Positions 1-6,488 of a DNA stretch of 35,893 nt are shown piece by piece; positions within the stretch are counted from its first letter, which is position 1; each line of letters opens with the position of its first letter. The DNA comes from a bacterium (GTDB lineage Bacteria; 4484-113; JAGGVC01). Both the position numbers and the translations under genes were made by a program. Below the pieces are notes generated by a model. It worked only from the letters and a program-made list of their open reading frames with translations. It had not been told where the DNA came from and did no database searches. Location of the stretch: the NCBI GenBank assembly GCA_021158185.1, contig JAGGVC010000135.1, forward strand, positions 1 through 35,893. Reading direction: 5' to 3'.

Positions 1-126
1 CAGGCGGTCGCGCTCGGCCTCGCCACGGTTCCAGTGGGCGCGTTCAACGACGACAAGGTAAAGAACGTCCTTTCGCTCAGAAAAGGCGAAGAACCGCTCT
101 ACATCATCCCGGTGGGAAGGAAGTAG
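1..126 (+). CDS. SagB-type nitroreductase/dehydrogenase, C-terminal fragment
   Basis: The window opens inside a gene whose last 42 codons read in frame from base 1 to a TAG at 124-126. The visible tail (AVALGLATVPVGAFNDDKV, then a GEEPLYIIPVGR-like ending) matches the C-terminus of SagB/ThcOx-type FMN nitroreductases, where this part contributes to the flavin-binding core and ends in a conserved 'PLYxIPVGR' strand. Members oxidise azolines or reduce nitro and quinone substrates; the substrate here cannot be told from the fragment. Its stop codon touches the stop codon of the convergent gene on the other strand, with no intergenic base. The family call is fairly firm; the function is open. Confidence 0.7.
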   Translation, partial: QAVALGLATVPVGAFNDDKVKNVLSLRKGEEPLYIIPVGRK

Positions 127-804
127 CTAACTATTGTTTGGCGGGAACCATTCCCGAAGCGTTTCTCGCAGCCGAATAAACGCAGGATCATCACACTTAC
201 TGAGGCCTGCTTTGCTTGCCAACTGCTCATAAATTCTGGATGATCGCCTTTTCCGAGATTCTCTCATGACAAGCTCAAATGCCTCTTTTGGAGGACGAAT
301 TTTCCCATTTTCGTCCGATACATATTCGTCACCTCTGAAAAACGGAGGTGCGTTCTTTACCCTCTGACTCATAATCCACTCCTTGATGTCACCCCTGTCG
401 CTTGGCCAGTCGATGATCCTGCCAACCACTGGCGAGGGTCCCCACACCCATATTTCCAGTTCAGGATCGATAACGATGACTCTTGCTCTCTCTTCCCAGT
501 CCGGTCTTAACCGAGCCTCCAAATCCTGTTGTATTTCATCTGCGGATTTCTCTTTCATGTAGCCGCAACCATGTAAATCAAAAAGCACAATTGCGTAGCA
601 ATGAGTATTTGAATTGTATTTCAGCAGATCAGGCGCACTTCTAACAACACTCGGATCATGGTAATTATCTCGAATAAGGTCTCTGTTGGAATCAAAATCA
701 ATCTTGCGAATTCCCAATCTTTCCGGCTTGCCCAAAAGCCCTTTTATGGCGCATTCCATATCCAGATCAGGAACAAGAAAGACTGCATCGCGTTTGCTCG
801 CCAT
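127..804 (-). CDS. TOPRIM/DUF4276-like partner of AAA ATPase, putative defence effector (MAD4-like)
   Basis: This is a 225-residue protein if started at the ATG at 804, which overlaps the TAA of the upstream ATPase gene by one base (TAATG). That coupling favours this start over the ATG at 858, which would add 18 residues. It has the acidic-residue layout of TOPRIM-like DUF4276/RloB proteins: Glu17 in a VPDLDME segment, Asp76 in VLFDLHGCG, and Asp113/Glu115/Glu117 in VIDPELEIW. The C-terminus is basic (ESRKRRSS) and ends in a TLREWFPP segment. From memory it also resembles MAD4 of the methylation-associated defence system, but I could not check this. The likely role is a nuclease or nucleotide-acting effector controlled by the ATPase. 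Activity is inferred, not shown. Confidence 0.55.
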   Translation of the reverse strand: MASKRDAVFLVPDLDMECAIKGLLGKPERLGIRKIDFDSNRDLIRDNYHDPSVVRSAPDLLKYNSNTHCYAIVLFDLHGCGYMKEKSADEIQQDLEARLRPDWEERARVIVIDPELEIWVWGPSPVVGRIIDWPSDRGDIKEWIMSQRVKNAPPFFRGDEYVSDENGKIRPPKEAFELVMRESRKRRSSRIYEQLASKAGLSKCDDPAFIRLRETLREWFPPNNS

Positions 805-2087
805 TATCCCAACACTCCAGACGCGAAGAAAACGCCCAGATTTGTTTCGCCCTGCCAATCACGCAACCTCGGATGCTCATGCCCCATAACAATATCAGTT
901 GCTCCCTGCTTGTCTTTTGCGAAACAAAGCAACTGAGATGGCTTGAGTTTCTTGAGAATCAAAGCCGAGTGCGAGGCCAGCAAAACCTGCCCTTCATAAA
1001 CCGAGCGTAAAGAATCCAAAACTACTTCCAATGCCTTTGGATGAATACCATTCTCAGGTTCCTCGATAAGATAAGTTCCTACCATATCAGGCAAGTAAGC
1101 CAACAAAGTAAGAGCGAAAAGCCGTAGTGTGCCATCCGAAAGCATCCAAGACGGCACTTCAACGCCGTTGTTTTGATGAACAACAAGGTATTTTGCCTTG
1201 TTATACACAAGTTCCTGGATTCCGATATCTGCAATATCGCTGAGCACAAGATTGATATGAGAAAGCCATTCCTTGTAGTTTTTCAGGTCTTTTCTTATTT
1301 TTCTAACCATCCAGGCAATATTTGAACCATCCGGTTTAATAAAACTCGAATTCTCGCCCGGTTTTGCAGGTAGTGAAGCCTGCGCCATTGTTCTACTATC
1401 TAATACAACTGAATGTATTTTTTCCTTTATATAACTTCCTAGCCACCTTGAAGCAGGGAAAAGTTTGTCGTCGACTGGCACATTGGTCAAGGCAGCTTTC
1501 TGTGGTCCAAAGCGGAATGACGGATTATAACTCTTCTTTCCCTTTATGCGTTCTGGTCCTTCGGCAAAGAAGTGATCATTTCCGTCCCGTTCTTTGTATA
1601 TTGAAATTCTCTCTCCCCTAATGCGCTTCTTGTGTGGCCTAAAAATTGATTCAGGCGGGAACTGGGGTTCGGGAAACCCAATTATCATTTGTCTTTCTTC
1701 TTCCCTTGAATCCTTAGCCTTTAGAATAACCTTCTCATGAAGAATCGAGACCGCTTTTTCTTCTGAAGGACCTATACCAACTTCGTATCTTATGAATCGA
1801 GATTGCTGGTCACGCAGCTTTGCTACAACATCATCAGGCAACTTTGCTTCGATCGCCAGCTCAAAGGTACTACCTTTTCTCTTCCATAACAGATCGCGAA
1901 AATCATCCGTACGCTTTTCAATCGCATAATCAAGACCTTCAGTTACCAAATCACTTAAAAACGCTATCACATCAAGAAACGTTGACTTGCCGCTTGCGTT
2001 TGGCCCGACAAGAACGTGGAAACGATCCATTGGCTGGCTTATATATCGCAAGCATTTGTAATTCAGGGCTTCTACAAGCGTGATCAT
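804..2087 (-). CDS. AAA family ATPase (AAA_15/AAA_21, OLD/RloA-like), putative defence ATPase
   Basis: This 427-residue protein has an ABC/SMC-type split ATPase head. The Walker A motif GPNASGKST is at residues 28-36, after an N-terminal 'ALNYKCLRYI' strand typical of RecF/OLD-type ATPases. The Walker B region YLIEEPENGIHPKAL lies near residue 345, and an H-loop segment LLASHSALIL near residue 370. The middle part is long, charged and poorly conserved, as in AAA_15/AAA_21 proteins. The ATG at 2087 has an AGAGG ribosome site 7 nt upstream. The stop overlaps the start of the downstream TOPRIM-like gene, so the two are translationally coupled. By analogy with PARIS, Gabija and MADS ATPases it may sense invaders and release the partner. 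That role is inferred. Confidence 0.75.
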   Translation of the reverse strand: MITLVEALNYKCLRYISQPMDRFHVLVGPNASGKSTFLDVIAFLSDLVTEGLDYAIEKRTDDFRDLLWKRKGSTFELAIEAKLPDDVVAKLRDQQSRFIRYEVGIGPSEEKAVSILHEKVILKAKDSREEERQMIIGFPEPQFPPESIFRPHKKRIRGERISIYKERDGNDHFFAEGPERIKGKKSYNPSFRFGPQKAALTNVPVDDKLFPASRWLGSYIKEKIHSVVLDSRTMAQASLPAKPGENSSFIKPDGSNIAWMVRKIRKDLKNYKEWLSHINLVLSDIADIGIQELVYNKAKYLVVHQNNGVEVPSWMLSDGTLRLFALTLLAYLPDMVGTYLIEEPENGIHPKALEVVLDSLRSVYEGQVLLASHSALILKKLKPSQLLCFAKDKQGATDIVMGHEHPRLRDWQGETNLGVFFASGVLG

Positions 2088-2160
2088 AGGAAAACCTCTA
2101 ATTCGTCAATAAAGCCATATACATTATTACACGGCTTTTCAAGGCACGCAAACCACGCCA

Positions 2161-2332
2161 CTACAAAATCCCAATCCCCCTATCCTTCAGCACCTGGATT
2201 GTCACTTCCGGGATTGCGTCGTAGGTCGGTGCTATCGCCGCGCCGGCGGCCTTGAGTGCGTCGATTTTGCCCTGGTACGTGCCACGTCCGCCTTCGATGA
2301 TCGTGCCCCCGCGCGCGCCCTTGCCAGCGATG
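2161..2332 (-). pseudogene. Decayed duplicate of the sucD 3' end
   Basis: These 172 bases align with 2818-3010, the 3' end of the intact sucD gene. A run of 103 bases (2201-2303) is identical. A net 21-base in-frame deletion removes seven residues, including the conserved histidine of the SHAGA motif (His255 in the intact protein), so the fragment cannot be a working alpha subunit. The reading frame still reaches a stop at the same place as the parent. The similarity ends abruptly near 2332, only about 20 bases before the hicB promoter. The copy therefore flanks the hicBA pair on the side opposite the intact gene. Confidence 0.85.
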
Positions 2333-2351
2333 CCCGAAATCCTCAATTCGC

Positions 2352-2360
2352 TGGTATAAT
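2352..2360 (+). promoter_or_regulatory. Extended -10 promoter of hicBA, predicted leaderless
   Basis: TGGTATAAT is a perfect extended -10 element. Its last base is 7 nt before the hicB ATG at 2368, so transcription should begin at the A of the start codon. No -35 match at the usual spacing and no Shine-Dalgarno sequence is present. Confidence 0.6.
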
Positions 2361-2367
2361 TCTCTCG

Positions 2368-2577
2368 ATGGACGAGCTTGTCTTTATCGTTGGCGAAGAC
2401 GATTCGGGCGGCTACAACGCCCGTGCAGTCGGGTACGGCATCTTTACGGAGGCCGACAACCTGGACGAGTTGAAGGCGATGATCGAAGATGCCATCGACG
2501 CTTACTTCTTCGACTCGCCGGACAAGCCCAAATCATACACGATAAGTTATCAGAATATCCCCGTGCCGACCGAATGA
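2368..2577 (+). CDS. hicB: HicB-family antitoxin
   Basis: This 69-residue acidic protein has the HicB fold signature: an N-terminal strand pair (FIVGEDDSGGYNARAVGYGI) followed by an acidic helix (NLDELKAMIEDAIDAYF). It would bind and neutralise the HicA toxin encoded next to it. It lacks the C-terminal helix-turn-helix or ribbon-helix-helix domain of longer HicB proteins, so self-repression by direct DNA binding is not evident. Its TGA overlaps the hicA start (ATGA), so the antitoxin is translated first. The start has no ribosome site and follows an extended -10 by 7 nt, which suggests a leaderless message. Confidence 0.8.
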   Translation: MDELVFIVGEDDSGGYNARAVGYGIFTEADNLDELKAMIEDAIDAYFFDSPDKPKSYTISYQNIPVPTE

Positions 2578-2816
2578 AGCCCCCACGCGACTTGAGCGGA
2601 GCCGAATTGCTGAAGAGGCTTGGCAAGCTGGGATACAGGCTCTGCTGGCAGACGGGAAGCCATTTAATCTGCGAAACCGAGCGGAATGGAAAGCACCGTA
2701 TCAGCATCCCGAACCACGATCCGATAAAAGTAGGGACTCTCTCGATGATACTCGGCGATGTTGCGAAGCATCACGAAATGACGAAGAAAGAACTGCTGAG
2801 CATTATTGCGAGCTAG
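2574..2816 (+). CDS. hicA: HicA-family mRNA interferase toxin
   Basis: This 80-residue basic protein shows the double-stranded-RNA-binding-like HicA fold. It has an N-terminal helix (SGAELLKRLGKLGYR), the catalytic His30 in a TGSHLICE segment, and the conserved HRISIPNHDPIKVGTL strand-helix region. The toxin cleaves mRNA and is held inactive by HicB. Its start overlaps the hicB stop by four bases. It runs about 15 residues past the shortest HicA proteins with a lysine-rich helix. Its stop codon lies one base from the stop of the convergent sucD gene. Confidence 0.85.
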   Translation: MKPPRDLSGAELLKRLGKLGYRLCWQTGSHLICETERNGKHRISIPNHDPIKVGTLSMILGDVAKHHEMTKKELLSIIAS

Positions 2817-2817
2817 C

Positions 2818-3732
2818 CTACGAGATCCCTATCCCCCTGTCCTTCAGCACCTGAATCGTCACTTCCGGGATTGCGTCGTAGGTCGGTGCTATCGCCGCGC
2901 CGGCGGCCTTGAGTGCGTCGATTTTGCCCTGGTACGTGCCACGTCCGCCTTCGATGATCGCGCCCGCGTGGCTGAACCGCGTACCCTCGCGCGCGCCCTT
3001 GCCGCCGATGTATGCGATCAGCGGCTTCGTGAAGCCGCTGGACTCGATCAGTTCGGCAGCGTCCTCTTCCTGGGTTCCGCCGATCTCGCCGAACATCACG
3101 ACCGCCTTCGTGTCCGGGTCGCTCTCGAACCTTCTCAGCACTTCGGGATGCGGAAGCCCCACGATCGGATCGCCGCCGACGTGCACGATGCTAGATACGC
3201 CGATTCCCGCCTTGCCGAGGTAGTACGCGATGCTCGACGTGATCCCGCCGCTCCTGCTGCTCACGCCGACAGTGCCTGACTTGAAAAACTTGCGCGCACT
3301 CTCGGCGCTGCCGCCCATCATCCCCAGCACCCCGACGCCGGGCGAAAGCGTGCCGAGCGTGTTCGGCCCGAGGAAGTCGGCGTCATATTCGACCGCCGCA
3401 GCCTTGATTTCCATCACGTCGTGGAGCGGCACCCGGTCGGGCACGATGACTATGAGCTTCACGCCCGCTGTGAAAGCTTCGATCGCAGCGGATTTCACGA
3501 GCGGCGCGGGGATGAAAAGCACGCTCGTATTTATCGGCCCGGCTGCATCTTGTGCTTCGAGCACGCTGTCCCAGACCGGCAGTCCCTCCACGACCTCGCC
3601 GCCGCGCCCGGGCGTTACACCGCCGACTACGTTCGTTCCGTATCCGAGCATAAGCTTCGTGCGCGTCCTGCCCTCGCGCCCGGTCATCCCCTGCACGATT
3701 ACTTTGTCAGTTTTATCGATCAATACTGCCAT
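2818..3732 (-). CDS. sucD: Succinyl-CoA synthetase (ADP-forming) alpha subunit
   Basis: This 304-residue protein is close to the usual alpha-subunit length. It has an N-terminal CoA-binding Rossmann domain (VIVQGMTGREGRTRT, GVTPGRGG), a GVSSRSGGITSS loop typical of CoA ligases, and the phospho-acceptor His255 in FSHAGAIIEGGRG. With the beta subunit it interconverts succinyl-CoA plus ADP and Pi with succinate, CoA and ATP, in the TCA cycle or its reverse. The ATG at 3732 follows a TGGAG site. The gene is 84 bases downstream of the beta subunit gene and in the same operon. Its 3' end is duplicated at 2161-2332. Confidence 0.88.
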   Translation of the reverse strand: MAVLIDKTDKVIVQGMTGREGRTRTKLMLGYGTNVVGGVTPGRGGEVVEGLPVWDSVLEAQDAAGPINTSVLFIPAPLVKSAAIEAFTAGVKLIVIVPDRVPLHDVMEIKAAAVEYDADFLGPNTLGTLSPGVGVLGMMGGSAESARKFFKSGTVGVSSRSGGITSSIAYYLGKAGIGVSSIVHVGGDPIVGLPHPEVLRRFESDPDTKAVVMFGEIGGTQEEDAAELIESSGFTKPLIAYIGGKGAREGTRFSHAGAIIEGGRGTYQGKIDALKAAGAAIAPTYDAIPEVTIQVLKDRGIGIS

Positions 3733-3790
3733 TAGAACTCCACAAACAAGAATGCATCCTTTCAGGGCACATCCTTTTTTCGTCCTGTAC

Positions 3791-3810
3791 AGCGCCCAGT
3801 CTTGGGCGCT
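3791..3810. repeat. Perfect hairpin between sucC and sucD
   Basis: AGCGCCCA and TGGGCGCT form an 8-bp stem around a four-base loop. The hairpin sits in the 84-base gap between the two synthetase subunit genes and is not followed by a T-run. It may tune expression of the downstream alpha gene or protect an mRNA end. It also resembles the hairpins at 15694-16077, because on the plus strand it is followed by a CCC-type tail. Confidence 0.6.
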
Positions 3811-3816
3811 CCCTTA

Positions 3817-5358
3817 TCACATCAGCCCAGGAATCGGAAGCTCGATCCGCACTGCAGTTTCGCCCGAATAGAAACACTCCGCCTCGCACGCCAGGCACTC
3901 GGTGCACTTCCCGCGCGCCGCGTCATCAAGCGAAATATTGAGCGCGGGCGCGCCCTTGTCGTTCAGTTCGAGTATGCCCGGCTTGCACGCCTCGATGCAC
4001 GCCTTCGACTCGCACTTCGCACACTTCGCGTGATCGAACGTGATTTTTCCCGTCAGAGTCTTGAATTCGTAAGGCAGCTTCGGCGTATCGGTGTTGTGAA
4101 GCGGCTTGACGGCCTCAAGCTCCGCATCGGATGGCGACGTGTGCTCGTCGATGAGCGCGCGCATCCTTTCCGCGCAGAACGTGACCTTGTCGTCCTTGCC
4201 GTATGCCTCGACCGTAACAGGCAGATCCGCGCAGAACCGGTTCAGATACTCGATTGCAAGCTCCTCCCTGTTCCCGCCAAGCCTGATGACCGCGGGAATT
4301 CTGAGCGGCTCCTCGCGGAACGCCTTGATAAGCCCGCGCGCGCCGTGATACTGCTCCTGGCTCGCAACGCCCGATCCCGAAAGGAAATAGCCGTCGATGC
4401 CGGATTGTGCGAGGATGATCCGCCCCGCCCGATATACCTTGCTCGCCGGCGGGTTGCCGCTCGTGTCGCAGAAATCGGCGACCTTGAATCCCTGATCGCT
4501 CACCGCGTCCATGCTCATCATGCTGCCGCCGCCGCCGGAGCCGTGGAATCCGAGCCAGCCTTCGCCCTTTTTCACATCGCTTTCAAGCTGAATAAAGTAG
4601 AACGTGCCGCGGTAATCGTCCTTTTCGCACGCGTACGCGCTTTTTTCGAGCGCGGTCGGCGGATGACCGAGTTCGCGCGCGATCTCGACATCGAGCTCCG
4701 GATGACGGAACACAGCGTAATCATCCACAGTCAGATGGCAGTCCGCGGCGACGAATCTGCCATCGCTCGTAAGCACAACGGGATTAACTTCGAGCGAGCG
4801 AGCCTCAACGCCTATAAACGCCGCGTACAGCTTTTCGAGAAACGCCCCCATACCGACCATCTCTTTTCCCGAAAGCCCGGTTTTGCGCGCAAGCTCGCGC
4901 GCCTCGAACGGGCGCAGACCGCGCGTATAATCTATATGAACCTTCGCAACGGACTCGGGATGATCGCGGGCAATCTCCTCGATGCCGCTGCCGCCCCGTG
5001 ACGAGAAGATGACTAGCGGCCTACCTTCCTTCGTATCGGTGATGATCCCCGCGAAGTACTCGCGTGAAATATCTAGAAACTCCTCGATGAGAACCTGCGT
5101 CACCGGAAAGCCCTTCACGATCCTTCCGAGCATTCTCTCTGCAAAACGAGCCGCATCCTCAGGCGAATCCGCAAAGCCGACAAGCCCCTGCCCCGCGCGT
5201 CCCGTGGTTCTCACCTGCGCCTTGATCACGACCTTCCCGCCAATTTCCTCCGTAGCTTTTCTCGCGCCTTCAGGCAATTCGACGAGGAATCCGCGCGGTA
5301 CATGAATGCCGTACTTCTCAACCTCACGCTTGCCGACTGCCTCAACAATGAGCGTCAT
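3817..5358 (-). CDS. sucC: Succinyl-CoA synthetase beta subunit fused to a C-terminal 2[4Fe-4S] ferredoxin domain
   Basis: The protein has 513 residues, against about 390 for normal SucC. The N-terminal ATP-grasp part carries VIKAQVRTTGRAGQG, VLIEEFLDISREYFAG and RSLEVNPVVLTSDG, matching the nucleotide-binding and Mg-binding elements of SucC. The CoA-ligase domain follows (FHGSGGGGSMMSMDAV to about residue 400), but its phosphate loop reads FLSGSGVASQEQ instead of the usual NIFGGI-type sequence. Residues 446-495 form a ferredoxin-like module with eight cysteines: C446-x2-C-x4-C-x3-C-x-P and C485-x2-C-x2-C-x3-C. I chose the ATG at 5358 because GAGG lies 6 nt upstream; an in-frame ATG at 5379 lacks a ribosome site. 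The function of the Fe-S part is unknown. Confidence 0.85.
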   Translation of the reverse strand: MTLIVEAVGKREVEKYGIHVPRGFLVELPEGARKATEEIGGKVVIKAQVRTTGRAGQGLVGFADSPEDAARFAERMLGRIVKGFPVTQVLIEEFLDISREYFAGIITDTKEGRPLVIFSSRGGSGIEEIARDHPESVAKVHIDYTRGLRPFEARELARKTGLSGKEMVGMGAFLEKLYAAFIGVEARSLEVNPVVLTSDGRFVAADCHLTVDDYAVFRHPELDVEIARELGHPPTALEKSAYACEKDDYRGTFYFIQLESDVKKGEGWLGFHGSGGGGSMMSMDAVSDQGFKVADFCDTSGNPPASKVYRAGRIILAQSGIDGYFLSGSGVASQEQYHGARGLIKAFREEPLRIPAVIRLGGNREELAIEYLNRFCADLPVTVEAYGKDDKVTFCAERMRALIDEHTSPSDAELEAVKPLHNTDTPKLPYEFKTLTGKITFDHAKCAKCESKACIEACKPGILELNDKGAPALNISLDDAARGKCTECLACEAECFYSGETAVRIELPIPGLM

Positions 5359-5429
5359 AGCCAACCTCGATAATGACACAAAAATAGATTTCAGATCGGG
5401 AAGAACGCGGCGATTTTATCGACAACCGC

Positions 5430-5663
5430 CTACGCATTTACACTCCCCGCCAGAAACTCGTTCAGAGCTTCCAGTATCTCGGCTTTTTTCTCCGGCGATC
5501 CTATTTTTACATCGAGAATCTCATTCAGTGATCCCCAGAATACTTCTCCGCATTCAATGCAGAACACGCCGCGCCGTGCAAGCCAACCGCCAGCGGAAGG
5601 GCACGCTTCGATGATTTCCTCAACAGATTCATCTCCTGAAATCGGCAACTGGAAACTCCCCAT
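5430..5663 (-). CDS. Small CxxC redox-disulfide protein (DUF1858-like)
   Basis: This 77-residue protein begins with a short strand, then SVEEIIEACPSAGGWLARRGVFCIECG. That is the pattern of DUF1858 or 'hybrid-cluster-protein-associated redox disulfide' domains: a helix with an early cysteine (Cys21) followed by a C35-x2-C38 pair. Such proteins are thought to carry a redox-active disulfide or bind a metal. It is the first gene of the succinyl-CoA synthetase operon, 71 bases upstream of the beta-ferredoxin fusion, so the two redox modules may work together. Its start has no ribosome site; an extended -10 lies 6 nt upstream. The family call is moderately sure. Confidence 0.6.
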   Translation of the reverse strand: MGSFQLPISGDESVEEIIEACPSAGGWLARRGVFCIECGEVFWGSLNEILDVKIGSPEKKAEILEALNEFLAGSVNA

Positions 5664-5669
5664 AAGTTT

Positions 5670-5678
5670 ATTGTAACA
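5670..5678 (-). promoter_or_regulatory. Extended -10 of the CxxC-sucC-sucD operon, predicted leaderless
   Basis: On the minus strand TGTTACAAT ends 6 nt before the ATG at 5663. The predicted start of transcription is the start codon itself. No Shine-Dalgarno sequence is present. Confidence 0.55.
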
Positions 5679-5836
5679 CCGGCGGAACCGGCTTCACCTG
5701 AAAACGAAACGATGGTATGAAATAATCGTAGCCCAGGCTTTCATTATGGTGTACAATGTCCGCTGATTCGCAGGTAAGCCGTTTCCTTTACCAGCGCATC
5801 GGTCAATCATCGGCATTCACGCCCAGGAGCAACTAC

Positions 5837-6304
5837 ATGGGACATATATCAGTTAGCAAAATAATGTCTGCACCCGCCGACAGGGTTTACGCTCGCGCAA
5901 AGGACGTCGAGCGATTTCCCGAAGTCGTTCCAGACCTGACCGAGGTTAAGGTCGTTTCACGCGACGGCGCATCAGTCGTATCCACGTGGCGCAGCTCGGT
6001 CTCGATTGCCGGGCTGATCAACCGCGCGCTGTACTGGAAGGAAGAGGACATCTGGAACGATGATGATCACTCCTGTGTTTTTACGCTGATCGAAGGCGAT
6101 ATGAAAAAGTATGACGGCAAGTGGACATTCGAACCTCTGCCCGATGATCCCGAGAGAACCGTGGTTGATCTTGCGATCGATTTCGAACTGGGTATGTCAA
6201 TGCTGGGGCAGCTCGTAATCAAGCTGATTGATAAGCTGATGAAGGAAAACTGCCAGGCGCTTCTTGACGGACTGGAAAAACTGGTTAAAAAACCGGAAAA
6301 ATAG
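5837..6304 (+). CDS. SRPBCC (Coq10/START-like) family protein
   Basis: This 155-residue protein reads as a helix-grip fold. An N-terminal strand (HISVSKIMSAPADRVYARAKDVERFPEV) matches polyketide cyclase/dehydrase, Coq10 and START-like proteins, in which 'D-ERFPE' opens the ligand cavity. The middle contains alternating strands and the last 45 residues form an amphipathic C-terminal helix (KLIDKLMKENCQALLDGLEKL). Such proteins bind hydrophobic ligands such as lipids or quinones. The ATG at 5837 has AGGAG 7 nt upstream. The frame extends to 5756, but without a comparable ribosome site. The ligand is unknown. It is divergent from the sucC operon. Confidence 0.7.
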   Translation: MGHISVSKIMSAPADRVYARAKDVERFPEVVPDLTEVKVVSRDGASVVSTWRSSVSIAGLINRALYWKEEDIWNDDDHSCVFTLIEGDMKKYDGKWTFEPLPDDPERTVVDLAIDFELGMSMLGQLVIKLIDKLMKENCQALLDGLEKLVKKPEK

Positions 6305-6473
6305 GCACCGGACAAGTATCCTTCAGAAAACAGTGAAACCAAGAAAATTCACGCACACACTTCGCAACCCGATACGCGACATGTCGCTTACAAAGGCTGC
6401 GTGCGGTAATGCTGAGAAAACCACAAGGATTAGCGCACACAACCTCCCTGAACGATGCTGTTCGAGCCAAAGC

Positions 6474-6482
6474 TGGTAGAAT
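6474..6482 (+). promoter_or_regulatory. Extended -10 of the lptD-like gene, predicted leaderless
   Basis: TGGTAGAAT ends 6 nt before the GTG at 6489. There is no Shine-Dalgarno sequence, so a leaderless message starting at or beside the GTG is predicted. Confidence 0.55.
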
Positions 6483-6488
6483 CTGGCC

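Noticed and set aside
127-2087. A complete methylation-associated defence system (MADS)
   Set aside because: Only an ATPase and a MAD4-like partner are present. The DNA methylase in the window is 24 kb away and of a single-chain type.
2161-2346. An intact small gene on the minus strand
   Set aside because: It has an open frame, but it is a partial copy of sucD without the phospho-histidine, a CoA-binding domain or a start signal.
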